NCBI RefSeq assembly: GCF_001598355.1
Contig: NZ_BCYU01000013.1
Span: 1 to 64,000 of the forward strand
DNA length: 64,000 nt
From: Sphingomonas asaccharolytica NBRC 15499
GTDB lineage: Bacteria; Pseudomonadota; Alphaproteobacteria; Sphingomonadales; Sphingomonadaceae
Direction: 5' to 3'
Part shown: piece after piece, positions 50,321 through 61,171 of the stretch
How the letters are laid out: the number at the start of each line of letters is the position of its first letter
Numbering within the stretch: the first letter of the stretch is position 1
Made by a program: the position numbers and the translations under genes
The notes under the pieces: generated by a model
What the model was told of the DNA's origin: nothing
What the model saw: the letters and a program-made list of their open reading frames with translations, nothing else
The model's database searches: none

Positions 50321-50737
50321 ATGCTTCGACCTTTCCATCTCGCCTTTCCCGTCCACGATCTCGCCGCCGCGCGCGCCTTTTACGGCGGCACGCTCGGGTG
50401 TCCGGAGGGGCGTAGTTCGGATAGCTGGATCGACTTCGACTTGTTCGGGCATCAGATCGTGGCGCATCTCGATCCCGCGGCGAAACCGGTCGCGGTGTCC
50501 AACCCGGTGGACGGTCACGACGTGCCGGTGCCGCATTTCGGCGTCGTGCTGACGATGGACGACTGGCGGGCGCTGGCCGACCGCGTAAAGGCGGCGGGAA
50601 TCACCTTCGGAATCGAGCCGCATATCCGCTTCGTCGGCCAACCGGGCGAGCAAGCCACGATGTTCTTCCTCGACCCATCGGGGAACGCGCTGGAGTTCAA
50701 GGCGTTCGCCGATGACGCGCAATTGTTTGTAACATGA
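50321..50737 (+). CDS. VOC-family (glyoxalase-like) protein
   Basis: A 138-residue dimeric metalloenzyme-type protein. [17 protein letters not shown] starts the first beta-alpha-beta-beta-beta module with a candidate metal His near residue 6; [20 protein letters not shown] starts the second module with His near 67; [15 protein letters not shown] gives the Glu ligand near 126. The substrate is unknown, and such proteins include isomerases, dioxygenases and resistance proteins. ATG 50321 follows the REP pair. The next gene is 22 nt away. Confidence 0.86.
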   Translation: MLRPFHLAFPVHDLAAARAFYGGTLGCPEGRSSDSWIDFDLFGHQIVAHLDPAAKPVAVSNPVDGHDVPVPHFGVVLTMDDWRALADRVKAAGITFGIEPHIRFVGQPGEQATMFFLDPSGNALEFKAFADDAQLFVT

Positions 50738-50759
50738 TTACGACGGGGTTCTTTACGGC

Positions 50760-51062
50760 ATGAGCGATCCGATCGTTGTCGAGGTGCCGCACAAATTGGG
50801 ACTGGCAGAGGCGCGGCGGCGAGTCGATGCTGGCATCGGCAAATTGTCAGGCTGGTTTCCCGGCGGAGCCGAGGTCGAGCATCATTGGACGGCCGACGTG
50901 CTCCATTTCACCATTGCAGCGATGGGGCAGCGCGTCGCCTCCAGCCTGGATGTACGCGGCGACCGCATAGTCGCGACCGTCGACCTGCCGCCATTCCTGG
51001 CGCTGTTCGCCGACCGCATCCGCGCGAAGCTCGCCAAGGAAGCGCCCAAATTGCTTGAATAA
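50760..51062 (+). CDS. Polyhydroxyalkanoic acid system protein
   Basis: A 100-residue protein. The start VVEVPHKLGLAEARRRVDAG, then WFPGGAEVEHHWTADVLHFTI and a C-terminal ADRIRAKLAKEAPKLLE, match the PHA system family (PHA_gran_rgn, TIGR02610) over its full length. Such proteins associate with polyhydroxyalkanoate granules or their regulation; no pha genes are nearby. It is 9 nt from the convergent wHTH gene. Confidence 0.82.
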   Translation: MSDPIVVEVPHKLGLAEARRRVDAGIGKLSGWFPGGAEVEHHWTADVLHFTIAAMGQRVASSLDVRGDRIVATVDLPPFLALFADRIRAKLAKEAPKLLE

Positions 51063-51071
51063 GCTTGCTCG

Positions 51072-51563
51072 TCACGACGTCTGCACTTCGATCACCCCGG
51101 CGCGCAGCAACGCGTCCGCGGTGCGCGAGAATTCGGTGACCAACGTTTCGAGCAAGGGCTCGAGCGCGCGAGTCTGAATGGCGCCGGGCACGACCGTCAC
51201 GCCGCCGCGCGGATCCTCGATCAACAGCCCCGTCTCGATCATTTGCGCGACGTGGCGGCGCACCGTTTCCCTCGCCAGTCCGGTCGCGGCGGCGATCGCG
51301 CTGCGCGACATCGGCACGACCCATTCGCGCGGCAATATGGCAGTTGCCGTGAATTCGCGCGGCACGCTGCGTTCGCGCATCAATTTCTGGATGTTGCCGA
51401 CCGATACCGTGCAATAAATCAGCACGGCCGTGGGGCTTTCGCCATCATGTCCGGTGAAGGTGCGGTGCATCGACAGGAACAGGTTGGTTAGCGCGAACAT
51501 GGCGGTGCGCCAATGATCGCTCATACCCTCGGGAACCGTCGCGACGCGGTCGCCAGCAGCCAT
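51072..51563 (-). CDS. Winged-helix transcriptional regulator (Crp-like C-domain)
   Basis: A 163-residue regulator. A helical N-terminal part (about 1-75) precedes a winged helix (about 85-145) with AIAAATGLARETVRRHVAQM as the recognition helix-turn-helix, followed by a wing EDPRGGVTVVPG. No cyclic-nucleotide domain is present. ATG 51563 is chosen because GGGAGTGAG precedes it and the longer frame to 51653 lacks a ribosome site. The target is unknown. Confidence 0.78.
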   Translation of the reverse strand: MAAGDRVATVPEGMSDHWRTAMFALTNLFLSMHRTFTGHDGESPTAVLIYCTVSVGNIQKLMRERSVPREFTATAILPREWVVPMSRSAIAAATGLARETVRRHVAQMIETGLLIEDPRGGVTVVPGAIQTRALEPLLETLVTEFSRTADALLRAGVIEVQTS

Positions 51564-51780
51564 ATGACTCACTCCCGCCCCCGCAAGTGACCCATTTTGG
51601 GCAGTTAAAATGAAATCGTCAACGCATGAATCGAGCAAGTTGGTGTAAAGCAACGGAATCGAGGGAAAAGATACGCGTCGAAGCGTGGACCCTTCGGTGT
51701 CGTACGGGTGTGCGGGCTGCGCGGTCGGGGGGCCAGTTGCAGCCCGCCCCTTAAAGGCCTTGGCAGCTTCGCTGAATCGG

Positions 51781-51861
51781 TGCTGGCCCGCTCCCCACCC
51801 GGCCCCAATAGAACACCCTGTTGGGGTTGGGCGCCCGGGCGCGGGAGCGGGCCGGTACCGC
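51781..51861. repeat. Long hairpin repeat, second copy
   Basis: TGGCCCGCTCC...GGAGCGGGCC outer arms with an ACCCGG inner stem and the loop CAATAGAACACCCTGTTGG, matching the 19872-19947 element (loop CATAGAATATCCTGTTGG). Together with 51564-51780, which shows nothing else, it fills the gap between the winged-helix gene and the dehydrogenase. Confidence 0.75.
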
Positions 51862-51865
51862 AGCC

Positions 51866-51884
51866 GTTTCAGCTCTGCTGAAAC
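51866..51884 (-). terminator. Hairpin after sugar dehydrogenase
   Basis: GTTTCAGC (51866-51873) pairs with GCTGAAAC (51877-51884), 8 bp with a 3-nt loop. It starts 5 nt after the stop codon on the minus strand and adjoins the long hairpin repeat, so termination here is likely double. Confidence 0.55.
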
Positions 51885-51889
51885 AGGAT

Positions 51890-53275
51890 TTAGCGAGACG
51901 CCTTCGGAGTCGCAGCCGCGCTTGGCGACGGGGCGGGCGCCGGAGCCGGCGTCGCCGAACTCACCCGCCAGATGACATTGCCGACATCGTCCGCCACCAG
52001 CAACGAGCCGGTGGTATCGAAGATCACGCCGACCGGACGGCCGCGTGCCTGCCCCTTGGCGTCGAGGAATCCCGACAGCACGTCGACCGCTTTCGCTCCC
52101 TTGGTGGGAAAGCCATTATCGCCGAACGGCACATAGATGACGCGGTAACCCGACACCGGCTGCCGGTTCCACGACCCGTGTTCGCCGATAAAGGCGCCGT
52201 CGGCGAATTGCGGGCCAAGCCGGGCCTCGTCGGCGAAGGCCAGCCCCAGCGCCGCCACATGCGGGCCCAAAGCGTAATCGGGGCGCTTCACATATTCCTG
52301 CAGCCCGGGATTTTCCGGCTTCACGCGATGATCGGGATAGCCGCCCCAATAGAACCACGGCCAGCCGAAATTGTCGCCGGCTTCCACCGCACTCAGATAA
52401 TCGGGCGGGCTGTCGGATCCTAGCATGTCGCGTTCGTTGACCACCGTCCACAACGCCTTGGTCTTGGGTTCGAGCGCCAGTCCGTTGGGATTGCGCGTGC
52501 CCGCGGCATAAACGCGGAAGGTCTTGGTATCGGGGAAGACCTGAAGGATGTTAGCGCGGAATTTCTCCGCGTCCAGGCCGTTGTCGGCGATGTTGCTCGA
52601 GGAGCCGACCGCCAAATACAGCGTCTTGCCGTCCTCGGCGACGATCACGTTGCGCGCCCAATGGTTGCCGCCGCCGGGATATTTGATCACCGTTTCGGGC
52701 TTGGCGTCGATCCTGGTCTGCCCTGGCGTGAAGGGATAGCGCACCAGCGCATCGGTATTGGCGACGTAGAGATACTGCCCGAGCAGCGCCATGCCGTAAG
52801 GCGAGTTGAGCCCGGTCAGGAACGTCTGTTTCACCTCGGCCACACCGTCGCCGTTCGCGTCGCGCAACAAAGTGATGCGGTTGGCCGAGGGAACCCCGGC
52901 GCCGCCTTTGTCGAGCAGATAGTTCATCACCCAGCCGGCGATCCCGCCGCCCTTGCGTGGCGGCGAATTGGTTTCGGCAACCAGCACGTCGCCATTGGGC
53001 AGGCGGTAAAGCCAGCGGGGATGGTCGAGTCCGGAGGCGAAGGCGTTGACCTTGAGCCCGGCCGCCGCGGTCGGCGTCTCCCCTTGTTTCCATCCCACCG
53101 CATTGGCGACCTTGATCGTCGGCCAGATCTGCGCCCGCGCGGGCGTAATATCGGGTCTGCCGCCGCTGACCGCGGCGATGCTGAGCCGCGCTTCATCGGG
53201 TTGGGCAAAATAGAGATAGAGACCGCCCACCAGGATGAGGACGAGGGCAAGACCGATCAGGATTCGCTGGCGCAT
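51890..53275 (-). CDS. PQQ-dependent sugar / sorbosone dehydrogenase family protein
   Basis: A 461-residue exported or membrane-anchored protein. The N-terminus is one hydrophobic helix (about 5-26, ILIGLALVLILVGGLYLYF), a signal anchor. The rest is a beta-propeller with repeated motifs: HPRWLYRLPNGDVLVAETN near 88, LNSPYGMALLGQYLYVANTD, GTRNPNGLALEP and ERDMLGSDSPPDYL. These are those of the soluble aldose sugar dehydrogenase/sorbosone dehydrogenase group. PQQ binding is assumed from the family; no pqq genes are near. ATG 53275 is used. The C-terminus is Ala/Pro-rich. Confidence 0.86.
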   Translation of the reverse strand: MRQRILIGLALVLILVGGLYLYFAQPDEARLSIAAVSGGRPDITPARAQIWPTIKVANAVGWKQGETPTAAAGLKVNAFASGLDHPRWLYRLPNGDVLVAETNSPPRKGGGIAGWVMNYLLDKGGAGVPSANRITLLRDANGDGVAEVKQTFLTGLNSPYGMALLGQYLYVANTDALVRYPFTPGQTRIDAKPETVIKYPGGGNHWARNVIVAEDGKTLYLAVGSSSNIADNGLDAEKFRANILQVFPDTKTFRVYAAGTRNPNGLALEPKTKALWTVVNERDMLGSDSPPDYLSAVEAGDNFGWPWFYWGGYPDHRVKPENPGLQEYVKRPDYALGPHVAALGLAFADEARLGPQFADGAFIGEHGSWNRQPVSGYRVIYVPFGDNGFPTKGAKAVDVLSGFLDAKGQARGRPVGVIFDTTGSLLVADDVGNVIWRVSSATPAPAPAPSPSAAATPKASR

Positions 53276-53360
53276 GGCGGCACGATAATGACGGCGAGGG
53301 ACGGGGGCAATGTTATCCCATCGCGTGGCCGGAGGAATCCCCGCACCGCACAAGCGATCC

Positions 53361-53474
53361 TTGGGCGATGGCAAGCAGAGCTGTATTTCCCATCAAAACA
53401 CTATGAATTAGATAGAGGCGGTCCGCTCCCTGGACACAAACTGCGGCCCGGCCGTTCCCCAGCAGCCGGGCCGC
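53361..53474 (+). promoter_or_regulatory. Leader with hairpin before serine acetyltransferase
   Basis: A sigma70-like pair TTGGGC (53361) and TATTTC (53384), 17 nt apart, would start a transcript near 53396. A 9-bp hairpin (GCGGCCCGG 53443-53451 / CCGGGCCGC 53466-53474) followed by TTCCCTTGTT then lies 31 nt before the ATG. This is a plausible attenuator, or the end of an unannotated RNA in the 229-bp gap. Confidence 0.38.
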
Positions 53475-53504
53475 TTCCCTTGTTAAACAGTGGTGGCGTT
53501 TGCG

Positions 53505-54482
53505 ATGGTGGCTGGAAACTTGATCGACGACGCGTCGGCGGAATTCATCCGGGGCGCCGTTGCCGACCTGCGGGATGCGCGACTTAGATCCCGTGCGCGC
53601 CGCCAACCGCCAGCCGTGCGATTTCCGTCACCCGAAGCGCTGGCGCAGGCGATCAGCGAGCTGTCCGCGGCCTTGTATCCGCGCCGTCTCGGCGGGTTTC
53701 GCGGCGGGCCTGAACAGGAAGACGCGTTTGTCGCGGCGCGCCTGACGGACGGGCTCGATGTCCTACGGCAGGAGATCGATGCCGAAATCACTTATTGGCA
53801 ACTGGAGAGCGCTGCTCCGTTCGACGACGATCATGCTTCCTCGCTCATCCGGCATTTCGCGGCGACCCTGGCCGACATCCGGGCATTGATCGACAGCGAT
53901 ATCGACGCTGCTTTTATCGGCGATCCCGCGGCGCGCAGCGTGGACGAGATCCTGGTGAGTTATCCGGGAGCGATCGCGACGCTGCATCACCGCATCGCGC
54001 ACGAGCTCCACATATTGGGCGCGGCGATCGTCGCGCGATCGATTTCGGAGCTCGCCAATGCGCGGACCGGCATCGACATCCATCCCGGCGCTGCGATCGG
54101 CCCGCGCTTCTTCATCGACCATGGCACCGGCGTGGTGATCGGCGAGACGTCGATCATCGGTTCGAACGTCCGGCTCTATCAGCATGTCACCCTGGGTGCG
54201 CGCAGCCCGTTATGGGACGCGAGCACGGCGCCGCGCGAACGCTATGCACGGCACCCGATCGTCGAGGACGATGTCGTGATCTATGCCGGCGCGACCATCC
54301 TTGGCCGCGTGACGATCGGCCGCGGCTCGACCATCGGCGGCAATGTCTGGCTGCTCGATGACGTCCCGCCCGAAAGCGTGATCGTCCAACCGGGTGCCAT
54401 CCGTCTGCACGGTGCGGAGGCCGATGCGCTCGGCGACGCGCTGGCACGCACCCGATCGCCGGCGCGGAGGATGGCGCTATGA
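53505..54482 (+). CDS. Serine O-acetyltransferase-like protein (EpsC type)
   Basis: A 325-residue enzyme. After a helical N-domain (to about 160) the left-handed beta-helix begins: TGIDIHPGAAIGPRFFIDHG then TGVVIGETSIIGSNVRLYQH (quoted in parts), with the acceptor and acetyl-CoA-site His residues in IDHGTG and YQHVTLG. The spacing fits the EpsC-like serine acetyltransferases making O-acetylserine for cysteine. The N-terminus is longer than in CysE. GTG starts at 53490 and 53493 are also possible. Its stop overlaps the next gene by 4 nt (ATGA). Confidence 0.85.
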   Translation: MVAGNLIDDASAEFIRGAVADLRDARLRSRARRQPPAVRFPSPEALAQAISELSAALYPRRLGGFRGGPEQEDAFVAARLTDGLDVLRQEIDAEITYWQLESAAPFDDDHASSLIRHFAATLADIRALIDSDIDAAFIGDPAARSVDEILVSYPGAIATLHHRIAHELHILGAAIVARSISELANARTGIDIHPGAAIGPRFFIDHGTGVVIGETSIIGSNVRLYQHVTLGARSPLWDASTAPRERYARHPIVEDDVVIYAGATILGRVTIGRGSTIGGNVWLLDDVPPESVIVQPGAIRLHGAEADALGDALARTRSPARRMAL

Positions 54483-55780
54483 TCTCGCGGATCAGGCTTT
54501 CTTTCGGCGCGCAGGTACTGATCGGTATGGCCGCCGGCCTGGCGCTCGGCGTACTAGCGCGCTGGCTGGGCAGCGCTGCGATCGGTGAGACCGCGCACAC
54601 GATCGGTCAGATCTTCGTCCAATTGCTCAAGGCGCTGGTGCCGCCATTGGTGTTCACCGCGATCGTCGCCTCGGTCGCGGCGCTGCGCACGCTGGAAAAC
54701 GCTGCGGCGCTGGTTTCCCGGACCTTGTTGTGGTTTGCGATCACCGCGCTGATCGCGGTCGCGATCGGCATATTTCTCGGGCTGGCATTACAGCCGGGAC
54801 TGCACGCCTCGATCGCCGCTGGCGCTGCCAAGGCGCCCGGCACGACCGGATCCTGGCTCGATTTCCTCAAAGGACTGGTCCCCGCCAACGCGCTGGGACT
54901 GGGTGCATCGACGACAGTGACGAACGGCGTCGCGTCGACCGCGGTGTCGTTCAACGTACTGCAAGTGATCGTCGCCGCGCTCGCGGTCGGCGCGGCCGCG
55001 GTCAGGATCGGCGAGCCGGGCGAAGCGTTCCTCGCATTCAACGCCTCGGCGCTGGCGATCTTCCGCCGGTTGCTGCGCTGGGTAATCGCGCTCACGCCGA
55101 TCGGCAGCGCGGCGCTGATCGCCGACGCGCTGGTCCGTTATGGCTGGGACGCGCTGTCGTCGCTCGGCGCATTCGCGATCGCCGTCTATGCCGGTCTCGC
55201 GATCGTCCTGCTGCTGGTCTATCCGGCGATCCTCATCGCCAACGGTCTCAATCCGTTGCGTTTCTTCGCAGGTGCCTGGCCGGCGATCCAGCTCGGTTTC
55301 CTGTCGCGCTCCTCGGTCGGGACCTTGCCGGTGACCGAGGAAGTGACGGAGCGGCGGCTGGGCGTACCGCAAGCTTATGCCGCCTTCGCGGTGCCGCTGG
55401 GCGCCACTACCAAGATGGACGGGTGCGCGGCGATCTATCCCGCAATCTCGGCGATCTTCGTGGCGCAATTCTACGGCATTCCGCTGCACCTTGGCGATTA
55501 TGGCTTGATCGCCTTTGTCTCGGTGATCGGATCGGCGGCGACCGCCGGGCTTACCGGCGCGACGGTGATGCTGACGCTGACGCTTTCCACCTTAGGCCTG
55601 CCGCTCGAGGGCGCGGGTCTGTTGCTGGCGATCGACCCGATCCTCGACATGGGCCGCACCGCGGTCAACGTGGCGGGCCAGGCATTGGTGCCGACCGTCG
55701 TCGCGAAGCGAGCCGGAATATTGGACGAGGCAGTCTATCGGGATTCGCCCCTGGCCATCGGCGCCGAAGCCGTCGCCTAG
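54479..55780 (+). CDS. Dicarboxylate/amino acid:cation symporter (DAACS)
   Basis: A 433-residue inner-membrane transporter with about eight helices and two re-entrant loops. FVQLLKALVPPLVFTAIVAS and SRSSVGTLPVTEEVTERR (HP1, with the SSS-like turn), AVPLGATTKMDGCAAIYPAI (with the cation motif) and GLPLEGAGLLLAIDPILDMG are the DAACS landmarks. It is translationally coupled to serine acetyltransferase, so uptake of serine, cystine or a dicarboxylate linked with cysteine synthesis is likely. TcyP-like cystine transport is one candidate. Confidence 0.88.
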   Translation: MISRIRLSFGAQVLIGMAAGLALGVLARWLGSAAIGETAHTIGQIFVQLLKALVPPLVFTAIVASVAALRTLENAAALVSRTLLWFAITALIAVAIGIFLGLALQPGLHASIAAGAAKAPGTTGSWLDFLKGLVPANALGLGASTTVTNGVASTAVSFNVLQVIVAALAVGAAAVRIGEPGEAFLAFNASALAIFRRLLRWVIALTPIGSAALIADALVRYGWDALSSLGAFAIAVYAGLAIVLLLVYPAILIANGLNPLRFFAGAWPAIQLGFLSRSSVGTLPVTEEVTERRLGVPQAYAAFAVPLGATTKMDGCAAIYPAISAIFVAQFYGIPLHLGDYGLIAFVSVIGSAATAGLTGATVMLTLTLSTLGLPLEGAGLLLAIDPILDMGRTAVNVAGQALVPTVVAKRAGILDEAVYRDSPLAIGAEAVA

Positions 55781-55804
55781 GTCCAGCAACCCGCCCAAAC
55801 AAAA

Positions 55805-55840
55805 GCCGCCGGCGCCAAGGGGGGAGGGGGCGCCGGCGGC
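55805..55840. terminator. Bidirectional terminator between symporter and katG
   Basis: A 12-bp GC stem (GCCGCCGGCGCC 55805-55816 / GGCGCCGGCGGC 55829-55840) has a G-rich loop. On the minus strand it is followed by TTTTGTTT, so it works best for katG, which stops at 55883. On the plus strand it follows the symporter stop by 25 nt. Confidence 0.75.
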
Positions 55841-55882
55841 TCTATTCGCCCGGCCGGTCCGGCCAGGCGGGACTGTTCGACC

Positions 55883-58255
<2,373 letters not shown>

Positions 58256-58347
58256 TCAGTAAGCCTCGGTCTCGCCGAATCCAGGCTTTGGCAGTCGTTT
58301 GGGCGACCGACCTTGAACGCAGGACGCGCGCGAGTAGAAGCACCGCC

Positions 58348-59355
58348 ATGAAGCCCGTGATCTTCGGCCTGTCCGGCCTGGCCCTCACCGACGACGAACG
58401 CGCGTTTTACAAGGACGCCGATGCCGCCGGGTACATATTGTTCAAGCGTAACATCGAGAATCGCGAGCAGGTTCGCGCATTGACAGACAGCCTGCGCGAG
58501 ATGACCGGTCGCGACGAGCTGCCGATCCTAATCGATCAGGAAGGGGGCAGGGTCCAGCGGATGCAGCCGCCCGAATGGCCGCAATTCCCTGCCGGACCCG
58601 ATTTCGACAGACTCTACGATGTCGCCCCGATGAGCGCGATCGAGGCGGCTCGGGTCAATGCCCAGGCGACCGCGCTGATGCTGGCCGAAGTCGGCGTCAA
58701 CGTCGATTGCTGGCCTTTGCTCGACGTCAGCCAGCGCGACACGACCGAGGCGATCACCATCCGCGCGCTGGGCCACGAGCCGATGCGCGTCGCGGCGATG
58801 GGCAAGGCGATCATGGAAGGGCTGCGCGCCGGCGGTGTGGTCGGCGTGGTCAAGCACATGCCGGGCCATGGCCGCGCGGTGGTCGACACGCATTTCCATC
58901 TGCCGACGGTGACCGCATCGGAGGATGAATTGGAGATTGATCTCGAGCCGTTCCGCCGCCTGGCGGACGCGCCGATGGGGATGACCAGCCATATCGTGTT
59001 CCAGACCTGGGACCCGGAACGCCCTGCGACCATGTCGCCGGTGATCGTCGAGCAGGTGATCCGCGGCAAGATCGGCTTCGATGGGCTGCTGATGACCGAC
59101 GATATCGACATGAAGGCCTTGTCAGGGACTGCGGGGGAGAAGGCCGCTGGGGCGATCGCCGCTGGTTGCGATATCGTGCTCGATTGCTGGGGACGGATGG
59201 AGGAGATGCGCGAGATCGCGTCCCTGCTCAACGACATGCCGGCCAAGTCGCTTGAACGGCTCGATCGTGCGATGGCGACGGTGCGAGGAGTTCAACCGGA
59301 AGGGGATTTCGCGGAACTGATCGCCAAACGGGATGAGTTGCTCGCGCTCGCCTAA
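58348..59355 (+). CDS. nagZ: Beta-N-acetylhexosaminidase
   Basis: A 335-residue glycoside hydrolase family 3 enzyme of peptidoglycan recycling, cleaving GlcNAc from anhydromuropeptides in the cytoplasm. LPILIDQEGGRVQRM near 66, VVKHMPGHGRAVVDTHFHLP near 165 (with the catalytic-acid His) and LLMTDDIDMKALSG near 250 (nucleophile Asp) are the family blocks. It starts a gene order nagZ-scpA-scpB-tatABC typical of alphaproteobacteria, though a repeat lies between it and scpA. Confidence 0.95.
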   Translation: MKPVIFGLSGLALTDDERAFYKDADAAGYILFKRNIENREQVRALTDSLREMTGRDELPILIDQEGGRVQRMQPPEWPQFPAGPDFDRLYDVAPMSAIEAARVNAQATALMLAEVGVNVDCWPLLDVSQRDTTEAITIRALGHEPMRVAAMGKAIMEGLRAGGVVGVVKHMPGHGRAVVDTHFHLPTVTASEDELEIDLEPFRRLADAPMGMTSHIVFQTWDPERPATMSPVIVEQVIRGKIGFDGLLMTDDIDMKALSGTAGEKAAGAIAAGCDIVLDCWGRMEEMREIASLLNDMPAKSLERLDRAMATVRGVQPEGDFAELIAKRDELLALA

Positions 59356-59362
59356 TTCCATT

Positions 59363-59449
59363 CGTCATGCCGGCCCTGTGCCGGCATCCACAGAGCCGCG
59401 GGCCCTTCGGCTTGTTGCGCGGTAGACCCGGCACAAGGCCAGGGTGACG
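59363..59449. repeat. REP-like inverted pair
   Basis: CGTCATGCCGGCCCTGTGCC from 59363 (hairpin ATGCCGGC/GCCGGCAT-like) faces GACCCGGCACAAGGCCAGGG followed by TGACG ending 59449. Same family as at 6600, 23723 and 50139. It lies between nagZ and scpA. Confidence 0.75.
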
Positions 59450-59534
59450 GCCGGGTTTGCCGGGCGGTTGTTATCCACAACACTACGCGTGTTCGCCTTT
59501 TCCCCTCGCAACGAACCTGTCTAAAAGCGTCCCA

Positions 59535-60281
59535 ATGGACGCCGCCGACGACACGCTGACGCTCGATATCGAGGGATGGGAAGGTCCGCTCGACCTCCTG
59601 CTTGCGCTCGCCCGGTCGCAAAAGGTCGACCTCAAGCAGATTTCGATCCTGCAACTGGTCGAACAATATCTCTCCTATATCGAGCATGCCCGCACGTTGA
59701 AGCTCGAAGTCGCAGCCGATTATCTCGTGATGGCGGCGTGGCTGGCCTATCTCAAATCGGCGCTACTGTTGCCGCGCGATCCGGAGATCGAACCGAGTCC
59801 CGAGGAACTGGCGTTGCGGCTGCAGATGCGGCTCGAGCGGCTCAACGCGATGCGCGATGCCGGTGCGCGGCTGCTCGCACGCGACCGGATCGGCCGCGAT
59901 GTCTTCCGCCGCGCCGCGCCCGAAGGACTGCGCACGGTGCGCAAGGCACAATGGCAGGCCGAGATCTATGACCTGATCGCCGCTTACGGCCAGATAAACG
60001 CACGCAATCGCCCGGTCTTCCACGTCGTCCATGATCGCCTGGTGATGACGCTGGACGCCGCGCTCGAACGCGTATCGCGGCTGCTCGGCGAGCATATCGA
60101 CTGGGCGACGATCGAAAGCTTCCTGCCCGACAGCCTGGACGGCGCGTTCCGCAAGTCGGCGCTGGCCTCCAGTTTCGTCGCGGCGCTCGAATTGGCGCGG
60201 ATGGGCAAGGCCGAATTGCGCCAGAAATCGGCGTTCGCGCCGCTCTATCTCAAGGCGACCGGCGAAAGAGCGGAGGCATGA
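59535..60281 (+). CDS. scpA: Segregation and condensation protein A
   Basis: A 248-residue kleisin, the subunit that bridges SMC heads with ScpB in chromosome condensation. The N-terminus GWEGPLDLLLALARSQKVDL followed by ISILQLVEQYLSYIE is the ScpA block, and LAYLKSALLLPRDP near 71 is also typical. The C-terminal winged helix ends in PLYLKATGERAEA. It overlaps scpB by 4 nt (ATGA). ATG 59535 with GCGTCCCA upstream is weak, but the family match fixes it. Confidence 0.93.
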   Translation: MDAADDTLTLDIEGWEGPLDLLLALARSQKVDLKQISILQLVEQYLSYIEHARTLKLEVAADYLVMAAWLAYLKSALLLPRDPEIEPSPEELALRLQMRLERLNAMRDAGARLLARDRIGRDVFRRAAPEGLRTVRKAQWQAEIYDLIAAYGQINARNRPVFHVVHDRLVMTLDAALERVSRLLGEHIDWATIESFLPDSLDGAFRKSALASSFVAALELARMGKAELRQKSAFAPLYLKATGERAEA

Positions 60282-60883
60282 CGATCGATCCCGACGATCC
60301 CGTGCGCGCAGTCGAAGCGGTATTGTTCGCCGCCGAGGAGCCGCTAACCATCGACTCGATCCGCGCGCATGTCGGCGAGGATATCGACGTTCGCGGCGCG
60401 CTGGAACGGATCAGCGAAGATTATGCCGGTCGCGGGATCGAACTGGTCCGCCGCGGCGATCGCTGGCATTTCCAAACCGCGGGCGATCTGGCGCATTTGT
60501 TGCGCCGCGACCGCGAGGAGCCGCGCAAGCTGTCGCGCGCGGCGATCGAGACCTTGGCGATCACCGCCTATCACGAGCCGGTGACCCGCGCCGAGATCGA
60601 GGCGATTCGCGGAGTGCAGATCAGCAAGGGAACGCTCGACGTGTTGATGGAGGCGGGATGGGTGCGACCGGCGGGCCGGCGTGAGACGCCCGGGCGGCCG
60701 TTAATGTTTGCGACGACCGCGGAATTCCTCACCCATTTCGGGCTCGCCAGCCGCCGCGACCTCCCTGGGATCGACGATTTGCGGGCTGCCGGGCTGCTCG
60801 ATCCGATCGACCTTGCCATGGCCGAGCTGTCCATTGCCGGCGATAGCGAGGAAGAAGTAGAAAATGATGGCGATGCAGACTAG
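60278..60883 (+). CDS. scpB: Segregation and condensation protein B
   Basis: A 201-residue partner of ScpA made of two winged helices. AVEAVLFAAEEPLTIDSIRA near 10, then FQTAGDLAHLLR, then LSRAAIETLAITAYHEPVTR with AEIEAIRGVQISKGTLDVLM (about 85-120), are the conserved ScpB parts. The tail is acidic (EEEVENDGDAD). It is translationally coupled to scpA. tatA follows after 30 nt. Confidence 0.93.
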   Translation: MTIDPDDPVRAVEAVLFAAEEPLTIDSIRAHVGEDIDVRGALERISEDYAGRGIELVRRGDRWHFQTAGDLAHLLRRDREEPRKLSRAAIETLAITAYHEPVTRAEIEAIRGVQISKGTLDVLMEAGWVRPAGRRETPGRPLMFATTAEFLTHFGLASRRDLPGIDDLRAAGLLDPIDLAMAELSIAGDSEEEVENDGDAD

Positions 60884-60913
60884 ATAGATGTCACGCCTTT
60901 GGGAGATTTTGTG

Positions 60914-61147
60914 ATGGGTAGCTTCAGCCTGGTTCATTGGCTGATCTTTGGTGTTATCGCGATTCTGGTTCTCGGTGGCGGCCGGTTCTCGAATATGATG
61001 GGCGACGTGGCCAAGGGCATCAAGCAGTTCAAGAAGGGTATGGCGGAGGATGACGATGCCGCCCCGACCAGCCGGATCGAGGCCAAGCGGCAGACCGATC
61101 CAACGGTCGAGGCTACCGCCGAACGCGTCCGCGACGCAGAACGCTAA
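60914..61147 (+). CDS. tatA: Sec-independent translocase TatA
   Basis: A 77-residue protein with an N-terminal membrane helix (about 4-22, [20 protein letters not shown]) followed by an amphipathic helix with [10 protein letters not shown]. The layout is that of TatA, which forms the translocation pore of the twin-arginine system for folded proteins. The C-terminus is charged and variable. GGGAGATTTTGTG precedes the ATG. tatB and tatC follow on the same strand. Confidence 0.92.
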   Translation: MGSFSLVHWLIFGVIAILVLGGGRFSNMMGDVAKGIKQFKKGMAEDDDAAPTSRIEAKRQTDPTVEATAERVRDAER

Positions 61148-61171
61148 GCGCCGCCGGAGAGGCATCCGGCC

